A DNA stretch of 7,777 nt, taken from contig CAJZGT010000059.1 of NCBI GenBank assembly GCA_916048145.1, forward strand, positions 1 to 7,777, given 5' to 3'. The notes under the pieces are model-generated. The model made no database searches, was not told where the DNA came from, and saw nothing but the letters and a program-made list of their open reading frames with translations. Positions 6,277 through 7,777 of the stretch are shown piece after piece. The stretch's first letter is position 1. Every line of letters begins with the position of its first letter. The DNA comes from an uncultured Streptococcus sp. (GTDB taxonomy: Bacteria; Bacillota; Bacilli; Lactobacillales; Streptococcaceae). The position numbers and the translations under genes were made by a program.

Positions 6277-7777
6277 CTAGCTATTCACCAAATAGGCGTA
6301 AAATCCACCCTGTGCAAGCAAATCAGCATGCTTTCCTTCTTCAACAATCTTGCCCTGATCCAAGACAACAACCTTCTCTGTCCGCTCAGCAATGGTCAAG
6401 CGGTGGGCAATGAAAATCAAGGTCTTGTCTAAAGCCATGAGATTATCAACAATTCGCTTCTCTGTCAAAATATCCAAACTGCTGGTCGCCTCATCCAAAA
6501 TCAAGACCGGCGCATCTGTCAAGAGAGCACGCGCCAGAGCAATTCTCTGACGTTGACCACCTGAAATTCCTGCCCCATCCGAAGTCAATTCTGTCTGATA
6601 ATTCAATGGCATGCGCTCAATATCCTCCCGAATCTCTGCCAACTCGACCGCCCGCAAGATGTCCTCCTGAGTCGTCCCCTCCTTGGCTCCCAAAAGAAGA
6701 TTCTCCAAAATCGTTCCATTAAAGACATAGGGCTGTTGAGGCAGATAGTTAATAAACTGGCGCAGAGCCTTTTTATCAATCTGATTGAGATTGATACCAC
6801 CCAGACTAATCTCTCCCTGACTTGGATCGTAAAAATTAACCATCATCTTAGCCAAAGTCGTCTTACCTGACCCTGAAATCCCCACAAAAGCCACTTTAGA
6901 ACCTTGGGGAATAGTCAAATTGATATCCAACAAGACATCTCGACCATAGCCATACTTGTAGGAAACCTGCTTGAAGGTCATATCTCCCTTCATCAAGCTC
7001 AAATCCTCAACCGTTTTCTTCTCCTCAAACTCCGAAGCTACCAGATATACTTCATTTAGACGGTTATTGGCAACCTGTGCTGTCTGAAGCTTGGTTTGCA
7101 GATTGATGATATTTTCCAAAGGATTGGTAAAGTAAACCAGCAAGGTATTATAGGTAATCAACTGCCCCAAACTCATCTTGCCATCCATGACCAGAGCAGC
7201 CCCCATCCATAGAATGCCGACATTGAGCAAGAGATGGGCAACTTTTTTCAGAGCCTTTTGCTGACTCTCTGCTCGACTATAGGTAAAGGATTTTTTCAGA
7301 TAATCCACAAATTCCTTGTCAATCTTTTGATAACGTGAACTTTCACTAGTCAAAGACTTGATAGTCTCAATACCGTTAATGTCCTCAATGATAGAAGAAG
7401 ACAGAACCGCATTGGCTTCCATGGTATCCCGATTCATCTTTTCAAACGGCTTCATAAAGGCAAAGATAATCACTGTATAGATAGGAAGCGCCAATAAGGT
7501 CATGAAAAAGAGATTGGTATTTTGTGAAAATAAAACAAGGGAAATAATGACAACCGTTGACACATCTAGGAAAATCGAAAGGATAGTCGAAGCCAGCGCA
7601 TCAATGATACTGTTAGCATCCGTGAAACGAGACACGATTTCCCCTGTTCTACGTGTCGCAAAGAAGGACATAGGCAGGTGAAAAACATGCTTGATATAGG
7701 ATAAAATCACGTCAATCGACAGGCGTTGCCCCAAAACAAGTAAGAGATACTCCTGAGCGTAAGACAAGACCTGCTGG
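6277..7777 (-). CDS. comA: ComA, competence peptide processing and export ABC transporter, C-terminal part (cut by window edge)
   Basis: ComA is a C39-peptidase ABC exporter that cuts the double-glycine leader of pre-CSP (ComC) and exports the mature peptide with ComB. The visible 499 residues are the C-terminal portion of a protein of about 717 aa. The N-terminal peptidase domain and first membrane helices lie beyond the window edge. The frame runs to the edge; the TTG at 7765-7767 is an internal Leu codon, not a start. The visible part begins with the intracellular loop LPMSFFATRRTGEIVSRF and membrane helices near visible residues 65-108 and 180-225. The ATPase domain starts near residue 260. 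It has Walker A GISGSGKTT (Lys at 6862-6864), Q-loop LPQQPYVFNGT, an ABC signature in the variant form ISGGQRQR, Walker B VLILDEATSSLD, and H-loop IFIAHRLT. All catalytic motifs are intact. The gene ends GGFYAYLVNS and is followed closely by comB. Confidence 0.96.
   Translation of the reverse strand, partial: QQVLSYAQEYLLLVLGQRLSIDVILSYIKHVFHLPMSFFATRRTGEIVSRFTDANSIIDALASTILSIFLDVSTVVIISLVLFSQNTNLFFMTLLALPIYTVIIFAFMKPFEKMNRDTMEANAVLSSSIIEDINGIETIKSLTSESSRYQKIDKEFVDYLKKSFTYSRAESQQKALKKVAHLLLNVGILWMGAALVMDGKMSLGQLITYNTLLVYFTNPLENIINLQTKLQTAQVANNRLNEVYLVASEFEEKKTVEDLSLMKGDMTFKQVSYKYGYGRDVLLDINLTIPQGSKVAFVGISGSGKTTLAKMMVNFYDPSQGEISLGGINLNQIDKKALRQFINYLPQQPYVFNGTILENLLLGAKEGTTQEDILRAVELAEIREDIERMPLNYQTELTSDGAGISGGQRQRIALARALLTDAPVLILDEATSSLDILTEKRIVDNLMALDKTLIFIAHRLTIAERTEKVVVLDQGKIVEEGKHADLLAQGGFYAYLVNS

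Overview
The window looks like a chromosomal segment of a Mitis-group Streptococcus: S. pneumoniae or a close relative such as S. mitis or S. pseudopneumoniae. This rests on the low G+C content, on the gene order comA-comB-purC-purL-purF, and on proteins that agree closely with pneumococcal ComA, ComB, PurC and PurL as I remember them. ComA, PurL and the end of PurC differ from the remembered pneumococcal sequences at scattered positions, so I do not name the species. Everything is on the minus strand, so transcription runs from high to low coordinates.

Region by region, in the direction of transcription. (1) 7777-6277 holds the last 499 residues of ComA, the ABC exporter that processes and exports competence-stimulating peptide. 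(2) 6264-4915 holds complete ComB, its membrane-fusion partner, 12 nt after comA. (3) 4914-4745 is an intergenic control region. It holds an intrinsic terminator closing comAB, then a good sigma-A promoter for the purine operon, with a possible PurBox overlapping the purC ribosome binding site. (4) 4744-4037 is purC. (5) 4036-3857 is an unusual 180-nt spacer that carries a second, diverged copy of the 3' end of purC. (6) 3856-131 is purL, the long single-chain form. (7) 130-39 is a short spacer, and 38-1 holds the first 12 complete codons of purF.

The window therefore joins two functional units: the secretion apparatus for the competence pheromone (ComAB) and the start of the de novo purine operon (PurC, PurL, PurF). 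They share orientation but are separated by a terminator and a new promoter. PurF, PurL and PurC catalyse the first, fourth and SAICAR-forming steps of IMP synthesis.

The genes are ordinary and well known. The one unexpected structure is the displaced purC tail between purC and purL. It keeps 16 of 20 compared residues of the PurC C-terminus, with most DNA differences synonymous, and its stop codon overlaps the purL ribosome binding site. This suggests it is the older operon junction, displaced when a different purC 3' end came in by recombination. I see no previously undescribed system, tRNA, rRNA, CRISPR array, insertion sequence or phage gene.
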